Assembly: GCA_020632655.1 (NCBI GenBank)
Contig: JACKFD010000014.1
Span: 62,001-126,000, forward strand
DNA length: 64,000 nt
Direction of reading: 5' to 3'
Origin: Spirochaetaceae bacterium
GTDB taxonomy: Bacteria > Myxococcota_A > UBA9160 > UBA4427
Below, piece by piece: positions 46,501 through 50,936 of this stretch. The notes beneath the pieces were generated by a model. It ran no database searches. It was not told the origin of the DNA and saw only the letters and a list, made by a program, of their open reading frames with translations. A program made the position numbers and the translations under genes. Within the stretch, counting starts at the first letter, position 1. Each line of letters starts with the position of its first letter.

Positions 46501-46911
46501 GGTCAGAACGGGACCGCCGCCCAGTTCATCCAGAAGAGCCACATCGCGTCGATCGACGTCACCTACGACCTCACGAAGACCTGGTCGATCGGCGGCAAGT
46601 ACGCCTTCCGCCGGAGCCAGGTCAGCGTCGACCGCGACGACCCGGACTTCTTCGACAACGACGCCCACCTCTACATCCTGCGTGCGGACTGGCGCTTCCT
46701 CGAGAACTGGGAGGGGACGCTCGAGGGTCGGATGCTCGACCTGCCCGACCTCGACGAGCGGCGCGCCGGTGCGCTCACGACGCTCTACCGCTACTTCGGA
46801 GACCATCTGAAGGCGGGCATCGGGTACAACTTCACCGACTTCTCGGAAGACCTCACCGACCTGAGCTACGACCACCACGGCATCTTCTTCAACGTGGTCG
46901 GCTCCTTCTGA
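31549..46911 (+). CDS. Giant outer-membrane protein: DUF11 repeats, three OmpA-like domains, C-terminal beta-barrel
   Basis: A protein of about 5,120 residues. A signal peptide (RIALLVALLSLFATTPSFA) is followed by some 2,700 residues of DUF11/TIGR01451-type beta repeats, at least ten, with marks such as LRYTITVKNVGSDDASDATLRDAIP. SdrD-B-like segments (NGRVWHDADFDQTLD at about 2,765; GKVFDDANRNGVQDEGEAG at about 3,176) precede three OmpA-like peptidoglycan-binding domains (about 3,440-3,880), recognisable by GRALNRRVEVE. A Gly/Asp-rich linker follows (about 4,080-4,145). The last 870 residues alternate like an outer-membrane barrel and end in Phe (FNVVGSF). It is likely a surface fibre or adhesin anchored in the outer membrane. 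ATG 31549 has GAGGA just upstream; ATG 31516 is an alternative. A c-di-GMP riboswitch precedes it. Confidence 0.85.
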   Translation: MLTGGRQDERRIGIAIRIALLVALLSLFATTPSFAQGVPGTCSPALGTADLIDHDFGVSSCELCGRGTVRIEIENPFGPSDDLDFSDLVLTEDLRSSGLTYVAGTTVFTGTNITVPASFEPTVGGPAGSLVTWDFTGTGLVLDGRPGGAGNRARLFVEFQVERDASVTEEGLVSANRGIEASLDLTPSCAPADRFGTTTGVGTLPLDEPEPQVIKLGRNVDAGQGVGSYSDPVYGHAGDDVIWRIEVQNGGDAPLQDFVFSDSIVPGNFTFDFVCDTETGATTVAGGGASADCVSVGGVTDVLGLDVAATFGGGANPYIVAPANGSGFYYLVGEITDSCTNRTNTVSGVEWGCQSEPPPGGISATSGGLTAGDDALLSTLSVETGVDVDVALTGISLSQPMGATGTVTITITNNSGGTIKGDADGMRLRNLLPAEYVIDPTFTPTITTTPAYGASYPGMMDTVTWTNPVAGTFPLVTADPLQPLANTDLEFELTSSTVHPDFPTTMRHMIRHGDVVRIRFRTVLIDPTWYDYVANLDVREEDPSSSPPGTDPVESFPIADRAEIWFDEFCTATEHQITVDENSTARPEDLDVDMSGAELIFILTNTGDPLPLTVALRNRGGHNADDYALYVTFGEAMVVTTVPAGCSATTNPPARPPWQIPVALPTTASVYVCDRGVLNPGETELLNFEVVKNTAASFDDDLTFRADVIGEITLSDGTPLWFPTPTARTDGITDRANDYSVDAVWARVIGYNLFKDQLGICTENNPPPGTPDDEIQIGEECSFHVESGGWFGFETPGFTYIAVQNIRVIDNLPNGQGYISSTNPLATSTAAIQGVTLNPPPAPLDETPFDWTFNTIVPGERITEKDHWFRVDVTTRLLNDPIDSSASPNQHAAQSSNVMTSTFDAVFFNDSTMAEELYTLGPNTIGFPREVHRRVDLTVTEPNLLVTTEVCNETRYGIGAACTNFVPLADDGDAFDTYVYRVTVENEAASGGFARAPAYDVTVTTVTDPSDQLFVDPLTGDTLDNDADTLVDGADGAGEGSITDNVLQNGTPAQVVASYTHSDALLRIDAGDSVQLYFRVDPDDRVAPLQSLVSTATAAYDSLEGASGAQTAPQGANGEAGGARQYVSAPGAATIRIIPVEVSPKQILRVSNSTLVLPTNPQPVSIGEEVEFQIQALIPVAQLRNFTIRDELPAGLSCAEAPAVDLDAPPYDAAGFVPGGVFTPTCTDTEVVWSFGDQTVTQSDRVDRRFDFMVQFIARVDNVAGNQEAVVLRNGGTSTVTEVRYVDEASNTVVLAIDEAALVVREPVLELTKTFSVATVDAADRPRVTVTLTNTGTATAYNPRVLEDLSSPELSYVGDIAGATPPTADLLTLGADFPLFSWAPGFAIPPGDSVSFSFAVEVALSAEPEQLLSNTIESDWTSLPSTTTALNTGGSIAANGDPRGMRNGALPNAGDPVNDYEATVTETVPVAPVTVVKTDLDPLQAPEIGSHRSFQIEIGLPEGTTQGLRVEDALDSGSVGYVLRNDATYDITYEFVGLATINGLPPDETAFTAVPVDGTTGTAVWTIGTVVTASEDDLAASLITPALRIRYRARIENDLATNVGSTLQNTATVYSIHGETGLETSVQDASGVVTVTESDLTATKILSNVTSGKAPTDPPAFGDLLQYVVTVVNGGNATAYDVNVVDTLPGELELDAGFTPTATVDAVPVVGFVATPTGAPAGPLVWGRQNGDDSIDIPAGSFLELTYRVEVTSPPADGAALSNSVWIDWTSLQVDPGSVYERTGAGCPTTTPPNDYCYGPAVATGTVDPAPAASPIVKANTQATAAVGEVFRYRLTIPQTPYAFDAFDVRILDDLTASAADLRFLSVTKVSGSAPWTPANTGTATDLVIEDATVGIDIPAGEQIVFDIEVVLEDTPTNVAGLTFTNTANYVYRWLDGNSATERTGAAGTSAPMTIVEPDVTMTKSGPATMTLATPATFTLDLANAGGGAAWNVAILDRLPDGPNAGVCDTAPANVTAQVFESDGTTPVSGVLVEGTDYSLDFQGVPTCELRLAMQTAATTIGPGQRLIVTYESVLDVDSQNGETLENIAGATSWWSADGSIPATSGDRRETTRTLSDGTIGTLDHEDAFTTTVALPDYRFEKTVANVTRGDDPAIAASPGDRLRYRLFVQNLRNAPLDALAIQDELDGLNTPAVFVPGSLTLTVVPAGADVTNTNPTGGAAGTGLVDIRGLSLPLQNDSLVVEFEATLAPVIANGTVVLDQARLSTGGVFFAESDDPVLNGPADPFVPDDEDPTGVPIESAPDFVVEKVSSYVTGDPAVLLAGETLRYTITVKNVGSDDASDATLRDAIPVNTTYLPGSTMLNGVAVADGVGGAPPFATGLLLSAPEDPTPGAMRADASATTANVATLVFDVVVDPGAADGTVISNQAFVSAAAGGVVDQPSDDPRTVLPDDPTRDVVGNSPLLFAPKSVALLVDGGAPGVVDPGDTLRYTITVYNSGAVDATATTLIDSVPANTTWVADSLTLNGLPVGQPDGGVSPLASGIPIASSDLTPPIPLAGAGRITAGGNAVVQFDLLVNPGTPGGTIISNQATVGSAELPNLLTDGDGNPATGPEPTQVVVGNGQQLAITKQVAVVGGGAALPGSRLEYTVRVQNIGAVAATNVLLTDDLTPLGAQLTYVPGSATLDGTTTGVSVVGALITADHSTSRGPLAPGGVTTLRFRADLAPGLAMGDVVTNTAMVQWNTPAQTALASVSISVGGMPGVGALNGRVWHDADFDQTLDPTERALAGWIAELRRNGVPIQTGTTDATGAYRIMGVAPNDVTGDAYTLVFRAPDAGAGTAALGRTNSIFTDGLQVVSAVVVTAGSNLQDVDLPIDPNGVVYDSVLRTPIGGATVRLLDAGSQAPVAASCFDDPAQQGQVTGADGYYKFHLNFGDASCPSGGTYQVEATPPGTDFVGGISQIIPPSSGTATPYSVPACPLDAIPAPVGYCEIQDSELAPAPAIAAGDARTNYFLHLVLDASAQPGSSQAFNNHIPLDPVLGGAVAISKTTPSTNVSRGVLVPYQITLNNTLGVALPDLSLRDVIPAGFRYVEGSTRVDGQKLEPTINGRELLWPSADLGGIDALTTRTIVMLLAVGAGVSEGEFVNRVQALSSVTGLALSGEATATVRVVPDPTFDCTDVLGKVFDDANRNGVQDEGEAGLPGVRLMTVRGLAITTDPHGRFHITCAVVPNEERGSNYVLKLDDRTLPSGYRMTTRQTQVRRATRGKALRFQFGAAIHRVVGLDLADPVFEPGATTIRGQWLPRIERLVDELTKADSILRLSYVADVEAKKLVERRLEAIESKIREAWAARGGGELVVETEIFWRRGGPPEQPRTPNGTQDTSALESSLPHVGAGPPGWQAPLGEAGERHLPTDEPITQWSVDPELLDQQFGDRLEEREVVKEKVETVKLANVVPPIRFASGVADISPGTVERLRVVLEGMQHLENVRLHLVGHADDRPLSPELAARYRDNEGLSRERAGEVAEFLARALDLPPESISYAWAGAASPIASNGSEAGRALNRRVEVEVWYDQRAEVSAVEEVVIPQDWKRVKVCRTETVCKVRYREGHERRARVRNLVPPLPYGDEIVEVPADFVRQVEEAFRNLSERRNVTAKFVAYTDDIPLAGRDERLYGTHLAISKARARRVALEVQERLGLPSRAVASEGRGDARPLASNATPRGRALNRRVEVEFWYDDALLEIPDELQVCPEAGEAELVTRVYDPPWGRFEPIPVEEGEAKIPSDLAGQLERAMGEIAGRENVRLRFVGYAANERLTRRQAEVYGDDIGLSAARARRAMERIQAQLELPDARVEHEGRGFVQSEDVVNTGFIQGETSYVIAEVVYDEPAVLDDYEGLEITPVTRELRPSDPLALNLMRITVDGEPIDDPARSSADIQRCTDVALEDTDIQFRFDDLDGERRLSLSSTPDAVAGGEPVLFRMYTNYAHWIERAEVRIFDLHQSLKDEPLAVVELDRRGLARWLPSEALESDGPKRALRLVLRAYGEKGRFDETAPQSLWLLPDRAEPLSLTDVFGLSAPLAEAPLDPAEAEAGAEAELPASRGAGAPSDGKGADDSGAGRADDADGGTDGAPGAGGVDGAGGATSSRLLAGYGESEAIAQNIEIGNAGTVRVTGHGVPEGHSVWLAGSELPVDDEGNFVGEVLLPKGLHTVEVAVLDEEGNGELYLRDLEVERDDWFFVGIADLTLSADLAGDRPKVLGGNNGSDTNAFANGRLAFYTTGKFGEDWKLTATADTREGPVEDLFTNFLDKSPQSLFRRLDPDYYYPTFGDDSSIEETAPTLGKFYVKLSKRDSHLLWGNFTVRYRDNELALVERGLYGGNARYRSDATTRFGERRFVVDGFAADPGTIPSREDFRGTGGSVYFLKRQDLLVGSERLRVEVRDKATGIVSEVITLQPQLDYDIDYIQGRVLLSEPLSAIVGDDLLVRNDGLSGNEAWLVVQYEYTPGFDSVNTLNVGGQAHAWITDFLKIGATASHNQNEGVDSSLYAADLTLRKSPRSWIKLQAARSEGVVSTAEVSGDGGYTFTSIGDPGFRVDDAYAYRADVAIGFADLLGFGRGELNLYGQRREAGYTAPGLATPRDVDQYGALLRMPVLDTVHVTAKGDRTVEDRGLTTLAAELDVEWSIGEFWSVDVGARHDEREDDSPVVVATQEEGDRTDAVVQIEFDPKARWRTWIFGQGTLRATGDRPDNHRGGVGGELRVNDRISVDGEVSHGDLGPAAKVGTAYQHSERTNLYMNYALDNERGFDGLHERRGSLVLGTRSRFTDSASVYVENQYQHSRVTGLTRSMGVTYAPTERWTFDVNWEDGTTRDRRTSAETERRAGGGRVGYRFDRVDVSTGVEYVFNQTQQSDGSRSDRTTWLFRNNLKVQMTEDWRLLAKFNHAISDSSQGSFFDGGFTEAVLGYAYRPIAHDRLDALVKYTYFYNVPAVDQVGQNGTAAQFIQKSHIASIDVTYDLTKTWSIGGKYAFRRSQVSVDRDDPDFFDNDAHLYILRADWRFLENWEGTLEGRMLDLPDLDERRAGALTTLYRYFGDHLKAGIGYNFTDFSEDLTDLSYDHHGIFFNVVGSF

Positions 46912-47025
46912 TCGAGCATCCCGGCTGCCACGCCCCTGCATCGCGGCTGCGCATCCCCTGCTTCCGCGAGCATTCGCCCGCACGCTGCAGTCCGCCGGGT
47001 GTGACCTCAAGCCGCATGCGCCGCG

Positions 47026-47041
47026 GACCGATCGATCGGTC
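47026..47041 (+). promoter_or_regulatory. Perfect 16-bp palindrome upstream of the FIST gene
   Basis: GACCGATCGATCGGTC is an exact palindrome lying about 60 bases before the FIST start codon. A second inverted pair, CATGCG (47015-47020) and CGCATG (47041-47046), surrounds it. It is a candidate operator; the protein that would bind it is unknown. Confidence 0.45.
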
Positions 47042-47102
47042 GCATGGGGATTCGCGTGCCGGCGGAACGGCCGCGTGATCGACCGGCGAAGGGGTGGGGC
47101 AC

Positions 47103-48242
47103 ATGAAGATCCGGCAGTCGGTCTGGACCGCGGACGAGGGCTGGACCGAACGCCGCTCGGATCGGGGCTTCGGCTCGGCGGACTGGGTGCTCGTCTTCGG
47201 CGCGCGTTACGCCCTCGCCCGACCGGACCGGCTCGCCGAGATCCGGGCGCAGCATCCCGAGGCACTCCTCTCGGGCTGCTCGACCGCAGGGGAGATCGTC
47301 GACACGGAGGTCCGTGAGGAGTCCCTGATCGTGACCGCCGTGGACTTCGCCGACACGCGCCTCGCGGCGACGGAGTGCATCGCGACGGAGGCCCTCTCGA
47401 CCTTCGCACTCGCGCGGCGGCTCGCCGAAGGCCTCGACCCCGACGGCCTCGTGCATGTCTTCGTGCTCTCGAACGGACTCCGCGTGAACGGCAGCGAGCT
47501 GGTCTCGGGACTCGCGAATCATCTCCCCGAGCACGTCGTCGTGACGGGCGGGCTCGCGGGGGACGGCGACCGTTTCGAGGAGACCCTCGTGCTCGGGCAG
47601 GCGGGCGTGCGGGACGACCTCGTCGTGGCGATCGGTCTCTACGGGCGTTCCCTCGAGGTCGGTACGGGATCGCTCGGCGGCTGGGATGCGTTCGGGCCCA
47701 AACGACGCGTCACGCGGGCGAAGGCGAACGTGCTCTACGAGCTCGATGGGAAGCCGGCGCTCGAGCTCTACAAGCGATACCTCGGAGAGCACGCGCAGGG
47801 CCTTCCCGCGACGGGCCTCCTCTTCCCGCTGAGCCTCGTGGGCGCGGGCTCGGAGCGGGCGGTCGTGCGCACGATCCTCGGCGTGGACGAGCGGGACGGC
47901 AGCATGACCTTCGCCGGGGACGTTCCGGAGGGCAGCACGGTCCGCCTCATGAAGGCGAACTTCGACCGGTTGATCGACGGCGCGGCGGGGGCGGCGCGAT
48001 GTGCCGGCGAGGGCCTCGACGCCTCGGGATCCGAGCTCGCGATCCTGATCAGCTGTGTGGGTCGGCGCCTGGTCCTCGATCAGCGCGTGGAGGAGGAGAT
48101 CGAGGCCGTGCGAGACGTGCTCGGTGACGGCCCTGCGATCTGTGGCTTCTACTCCTACGGCGAGCTCTCGCCCTTCGCGTCGGGCGCGCGCTGCGAGCTC
48201 CACAACCAGACGATGACGATCACGATCCTGCGAGAGCGATGA
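47103..48242 (+). CDS. FIST-domain sensory protein (NosP-type)
   Basis: A 379-residue protein with FIST N and FIST C domains. The N part has ALLSGCSTAGEIVD and NHLPEHVVVTGGLAGDGDRF. The C part has ALELYKRYLGEH, LLFPLSL and SCVGRRLVLDQRVEEEIEAV followed by GFYSYGELSPF, the usual FIST_C close. FIST proteins encoded beside histidine kinases are known as NosP, heme proteins that bind NO and control kinase activity; this identity is inferred because the heme ligand cannot be assigned by eye. Its stop overlaps the kinase ATG (ATGA), so the two are coupled. A perfect palindrome lies about 60 bp upstream. Confidence 0.82.
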   Translation: MKIRQSVWTADEGWTERRSDRGFGSADWVLVFGARYALARPDRLAEIRAQHPEALLSGCSTAGEIVDTEVREESLIVTAVDFADTRLAATECIATEALSTFALARRLAEGLDPDGLVHVFVLSNGLRVNGSELVSGLANHLPEHVVVTGGLAGDGDRFEETLVLGQAGVRDDLVVAIGLYGRSLEVGTGSLGGWDAFGPKRRVTRAKANVLYELDGKPALELYKRYLGEHAQGLPATGLLFPLSLVGAGSERAVVRTILGVDERDGSMTFAGDVPEGSTVRLMKANFDRLIDGAAGAARCAGEGLDASGSELAILISCVGRRLVLDQRVEEEIEAVRDVLGDGPAICGFYSYGELSPFASGARCELHNQTMTITILRER

Positions 48243-49633
48243 ATCCCCAGGACCTCCACTCGTTGCTCCTGCGACAGATCCGTCAACGCTTCGGGCGCGT
48301 CGACGAGGTCCCCGAGGACCTGTTCGACTTCCTGCAGGTCGTCAACGACGCCTACCATCGCGCCGACGCCGATCGGGCGATGATCGAGCGCTCGCTCGAG
48401 ATCTCCTCCGAGGAGCTCTGGGAAGCGAACGAGGCCCTCGAGGAGCGCGTGCGGGACCGGACGGCGGCGCTCGAGGCGGCGAAGGAGGCGGCGGAGGCCG
48501 CCAGCGAGGCGAAGTCCCGGTTCCTCGCGAACATGAGCCACGAGATGCGGACGCCCCTGCACGGCGTGATGGGCGCGGCGCAGCTCCTCGAGTACCGCGA
48601 TCTCGACACCGATTCGCGCAGGCTGCTCGAGATGCTGATGCGCTCGGCGCGGGCCCTGCTCTCCCTGATCGACGACACCCTCGACCTCGCGAAGATCGAG
48701 GAGGGCCGACTCGAATTCGAGAACGTCTCCTTCTCGCCCCAGGCGATCGTCTCCGAGGTCTTCGAACGCATGCAGCCGGTCGCTCGCGAGAAGCGGCTCC
48801 GACTCGTCGGGCCGGACTGGCGCGAGATCCCGCCCTACGTCCTCGGTGACCCGACGCGACTCGGCCAGGTGCTCACGAACCTGATGGGCAATGCGATCAA
48901 GTTCACGCGGGTGGGCTCGGTCGAGGTCGCGATGGACTGGGAGGAGCGCGCCGGCGAGAAGGTCGGGCTCCGGATCGAGGTGCGGGATTCGGGGGTGGGC
49001 GTACCCGAGGACAAGCGGGAGGCGATCTTCCAGCGTTTCCAGCAGGCGGACACGAGCACGACGCGCACCCATGGCGGATCGGGGCTGGGCCTCGCCATCT
49101 CGCGAGAGATCGTGGAGCGCATGGGGGGGCGCCTCGAGCTCCGCTCGACCGAGGGCGTCGGCTCGACGTTCACGGTCGCCCTCGAGCTGCCGATCGACCG
49201 TCAGCCGAAGCTCGCCGGCGGAGAGGCCGGTCGGACGCTCGGCGCGGCCGTCGATGCGCGGGTCCTGCTCGTCGAGGACAACGCCACGAATCGACTGGTG
49301 GCCCGCAGCATGCTCGCGCAGATCGGCTGTGCCGTGACCTGCGCGACCAACGGGCGGGAGGCGGTCGAGCAGGTGCGCGAGGGGGAGTTCGACGTCGTGC
49401 TGATGGACTGCCACATGCCGACGCTCGACGGCTTCGGCGCGACGCGTCAGATCCGCGCGCTCGGCGGGGCACGGGGGAACGTTCCGATCGTCGCGATGAC
49501 GGCCAGCGCCGTATCGGGCGAGCGCGAACGCTGCCTCGCCCACGGCATGGACGACTACCTGAGCAAGCCCGTCGAGCTGCACTCGCTGCGGGCGATGCTC
49601 GATACCTGGAAGCCGGGGCGCAAGCCGTCGTAG
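48239..49633 (+). CDS. Hybrid histidine kinase coupled to the FIST protein (NahK-like)
   Basis: A 464-residue soluble hybrid kinase. The N-terminus (LHSLLLRQIRQRFG ... LFDFLQVVNDAYHRADADRAMIERSL) is of the type seen in kinases paired with FIST genes. A coiled coil follows, then His101 in NMSHEMRTP, the ATPase domain (NLMGNAIKF, DSGVGVPEDK, GGSGLGLAI), and a C-terminal receiver with Asp390 in LMDCHMP and Lys in LSKPVE. All catalytic residues are present. Having its own receiver, it probably passes phosphate on through an Hpt protein that is not encoded in the window. No membrane helix is seen, fitting control by a cytosolic sensor. Confidence 0.88.
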   Translation: MNPQDLHSLLLRQIRQRFGRVDEVPEDLFDFLQVVNDAYHRADADRAMIERSLEISSEELWEANEALEERVRDRTAALEAAKEAAEAASEAKSRFLANMSHEMRTPLHGVMGAAQLLEYRDLDTDSRRLLEMLMRSARALLSLIDDTLDLAKIEEGRLEFENVSFSPQAIVSEVFERMQPVAREKRLRLVGPDWREIPPYVLGDPTRLGQVLTNLMGNAIKFTRVGSVEVAMDWEERAGEKVGLRIEVRDSGVGVPEDKREAIFQRFQQADTSTTRTHGGSGLGLAISREIVERMGGRLELRSTEGVGSTFTVALELPIDRQPKLAGGEAGRTLGAAVDARVLLVEDNATNRLVARSMLAQIGCAVTCATNGREAVEQVREGEFDVVLMDCHMPTLDGFGATRQIRALGGARGNVPIVAMTASAVSGERERCLAHGMDDYLSKPVELHSLRAMLDTWKPGRKPS

Positions 49634-49741
49634 CGCCCCCCGCGTCGTTACGCGGACGCGGCATGGCGCCGGTCGCAAGGCCGGTTGCGCGCCCGGGCGG
49701 CACCTGCCGGACGGGCTCCCGCCCTGATAGTGTCTGCGTCG

Positions 49742-50926
49742 ATGTCCTGCTCCCCCGTCCCCCGATCGAAGCACTCGTTCCGTCGAGCCCACGCCCGTCG
49801 CTTTCCGTCGGAGGCTGGGTGCAACGATCGCGACGCAACGCGCGAGAGACGGCCGCGACGTGGAGGCGCTGGATCGAGGCGGGTCGGATCGCTCGGCGTA
49901 CTCCTCTGCCTGCTGCTCGTATGGACGGGCTGCGGCGATTCGACCGAGGGCGCCGGGCGCGGTCGCCCGCCGACGCCGGTCGTCGTCGGGAAGCCCTTCG
50001 AACGGGCGTTCGCCGATCGGATCGAGGCACTCGGAACGGCCCGGGCGAACGAGTCGGTCGTGATCACGGCCCGCGCGACCGAGACGGTCGCCGAGGTGCA
50101 TTTCGAGGACGGCCAGCACGTCGAGGCCGGCACGACCCTCGTCACGCTCCGGAGCCGCGAGGAGCGTGCGCAGCTCGCCGAGGCGCGTGCCCGGCTCGAA
50201 GACGCGAAGGTCCGGTATCGCCGCGTGGCCGACCTGGCGCGGTCGGGCACCGAGTCGCAGTCGCGCTACGACGAGGTGCGCACGGCGCTCGAGGCGGCCG
50301 AGGCGCAGGTCGCCGAGATCGAGGCGCGGCTCTCGGACCTGCGCATCCGGGCTCCCTTCTCGGGCGTGCTCGGCCTGCGCGAGGTGAGCCCCGGGACCCT
50401 CGTGCAGCCCGGCGATCGCATCACGACGCTCGACGACATCGACCTGATCAAGCTCGAGTTCTCCGTCCCCGAGACCGTGCTCTCCATCCTACGTCCCGGT
50501 CTTGCGGTCGAGACCCGCAGCGCCGCCTATCCCGATCGTCGCTTCGAGGGGCGCGTCACGGCGATCGACAGCCGGGTGGATCCCGAGACGCGTGCGGTCC
50601 GCGGGCGGGCCGAGATCGACAACGCCGATCACGCGCTGCGCCCGGGGATGCTGCTGACGCTCGTCCTCGAGGCGAATCCCGGCCGGGGTCTCGCCCTCGC
50701 GGAGGAGGCGCTGATCCCGATCGGGTCGAGCCAGTTCGTCGTCGTGCTCGGGGAAGACGATGCGCCGCAGCGGGTCGAGGTGCGGATCGGTCGTCGGGTG
50801 CCCGGCTTCGTCGAGATCCTCTCGGGACTCGAGCCCGACAGCCGCGTCGTGGTCGACGGGGCGAGCCTGATCCCGCCCGGCGGCATGGTCCGCGTCCTGC
50901 GCGAGCAGGCGCCGCCGGGCGCCTGA
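49742..50926 (+). CDS. RND efflux periplasmic adaptor (membrane fusion lipoprotein)
   Basis: A protein of about 394 residues. A long, basic N-terminus (start uncertain) precedes a lipobox (LLVWTGC), so it is membrane-tethered. The lipoyl/biotinyl half-motifs (VITARATETVAEVHFEDGQHVEAGTTLVTL and RIRAPFSGVLGLREVSPGTLV), an alpha hairpin (AQLAEARARLEDAKVRYRRVADLARSGTES) and a beta-barrel region show the HlyD/AcrA family. It bridges the RND pump to an outer-membrane channel. The pump gene follows after 10 bases. No outer-membrane factor gene lies nearby, so a shared TolC-type channel encoded elsewhere is implied. Confidence 0.85.
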   Translation: MSCSPVPRSKHSFRRAHARRFPSEAGCNDRDATRERRPRRGGAGSRRVGSLGVLLCLLLVWTGCGDSTEGAGRGRPPTPVVVGKPFERAFADRIEALGTARANESVVITARATETVAEVHFEDGQHVEAGTTLVTLRSREERAQLAEARARLEDAKVRYRRVADLARSGTESQSRYDEVRTALEAAEAQVAEIEARLSDLRIRAPFSGVLGLREVSPGTLVQPGDRITTLDDIDLIKLEFSVPETVLSILRPGLAVETRSAAYPDRRFEGRVTAIDSRVDPETRAVRGRAEIDNADHALRPGMLLTLVLEANPGRGLALAEEALIPIGSSQFVVVLGEDDAPQRVEVRIGRRVPGFVEILSGLEPDSRVVVDGASLIPPGGMVRVLREQAPPGA

Positions 50927-50936
50927 GGCCGCCGCG

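Noticed and set aside
42088..47409. Open frame of about 1,770 codons on the minus strand
   Set aside because: Overlaps the barrel and OmpA domains in antisense and shows no protein-like features.
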